64,000 nt of DNA. It comes from Brasenia schreberi. Lineage: Eukaryota; Streptophyta; Magnoliopsida; Nymphaeales; Cabombaceae. The first letter of the stretch is position 1. Each line of letters opens with the position of its first letter. The notes under the pieces are model-generated. The model was given only the letters and a program-made list of their open reading frames with translations, did no database searches and had not been told where the DNA came from. Below, in pieces: positions 63,479-64,000 of this stretch. Both the position numbers and the translations under genes were made by a program. The stretch lies in assembly GCA_036023115.1 (NCBI GenBank), contig JAYKKT010000056.1:4386001-4450000 (forward strand), written 5' to 3'.

Positions 63479-64000
63479 GACCCAACTTGCCTATCTAAAA
63501 GAAAGAATTGTAATGCTGGTAAATGAGCCTAATGAATCAACCAGATCCTTGGCATGTTCATCAGTTAAAGTTCTTGTTCATGTTGAGCTTAATTACGTCA
63601 CAGCCACCAAACTAGTTGAATTAACATGGCATTATAGCAGGTATGTTATTTAAAGTTCGGTATATTTAACTAAGCGACCTAGCACATGCAGATCCATTCT
63701 GAAATTTGCAATTTTTGATGTTGAGCTCGTAGCACTTAAGATCTCATAAATTAGCTCATCAAGAGATGATCCAAACCGAACCACGAGCAGAAACTAGTTC
63801 ATTGAGCAGCACTACTGATGAAGATACACTGGAATTATCATATAACTGCTTGGATTTCAAGCTGAAGCACACTAGGATCCCATTGATGACAGGATCACAA
63901 AACTTCGTGTTTAACTAGTTGGATTTGAATACGTTGTATGCCAGATCCAGGTTCAAGGAGCGACATCTTAATGACTATAGGATCCTGGTACATTTGGACC
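63479..64000. other. right edge, nothing recognised
   Basis: No open frame, repeat or RNA feature is supported in these 522 bases. Confidence 0.5.

Overview
The window is nuclear DNA from a flowering plant, probably not a grass. It is AT-rich, and its genes are plant families: a thaumatin-like protein, a plant-type O-fucosyltransferase with many short exons, a PPR-DYW relic and a plastid rps15 piece. Most of the length is plant transposable elements: Ty1-copia with tRNA-Met primer sites, RTE-clade LINEs with (TTG)n tails, and hAT transposons. Nothing prokaryotic is present.

Layout. 1-2.7 kb: a probable exon fragment at the left edge, an intact single-exon thaumatin-like gene (minus strand), GA microsatellites and an 86-bp tandem duplication. 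2.7-18.3 kb: gene-poor and AT-rich, with a doubtful plant-mobile-domain relic, a tRNA-like SINE remnant, a broken hAT transposase, a broken RTE LINE (copy A) and a decayed PPR-DYW pseudogene. 18.9-60.1 kb: one O-fucosyltransferase gene on the minus strand (start near 60.1 kb, stop at 18918). Nine of its exons join in phase. A tenth, exon 2, is tentative and may carry a 1-nt frameshift.

The gene is stretched to about 41 kb by repeats in its introns. Intron 7, between the exons at 46941-47108 and 21068-21235, is about 25.7 kb. It holds a nest: an old hAT (DUF659-type) transposon split by copia element 1 (23873-42323, target duplication CAAAC); copia 1 split by copia element 2 (31953-41339, target duplication CCAAC) and by RTE LINEs; and copia 2 split by two more RTE LINEs (19-bp and 10-bp target duplications). 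The 3' remnant of the hAT is split again by a 2.6-kb terminal-inverted-repeat transposon (42484-45106, 8-bp target duplication). That transposon carries a captured piece of a FRIENDLY/CLU mitochondrial-clustering gene with splice sites. Intron 5 holds copia element 3 with its own LINE insertion. Intron 1 holds a plastid rps15 fragment. A very old RTE copy lies upstream of the gene (61.3-63.5 kb).

The nesting gives a relative order: hAT first, then copia 1, then copia 2, then the LINEs inside it. All three copia elements and every LINE copy show stops, frameshifts or lost catalytic residues, so none looks autonomous. I see no operon-like system, CRISPR array or complete non-coding RNA gene. 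The most notable points are the giant nested intron in a largely intact gene, the gene-capturing TIR element, and a 66-bp in-frame duplication covering the gene's start codon.
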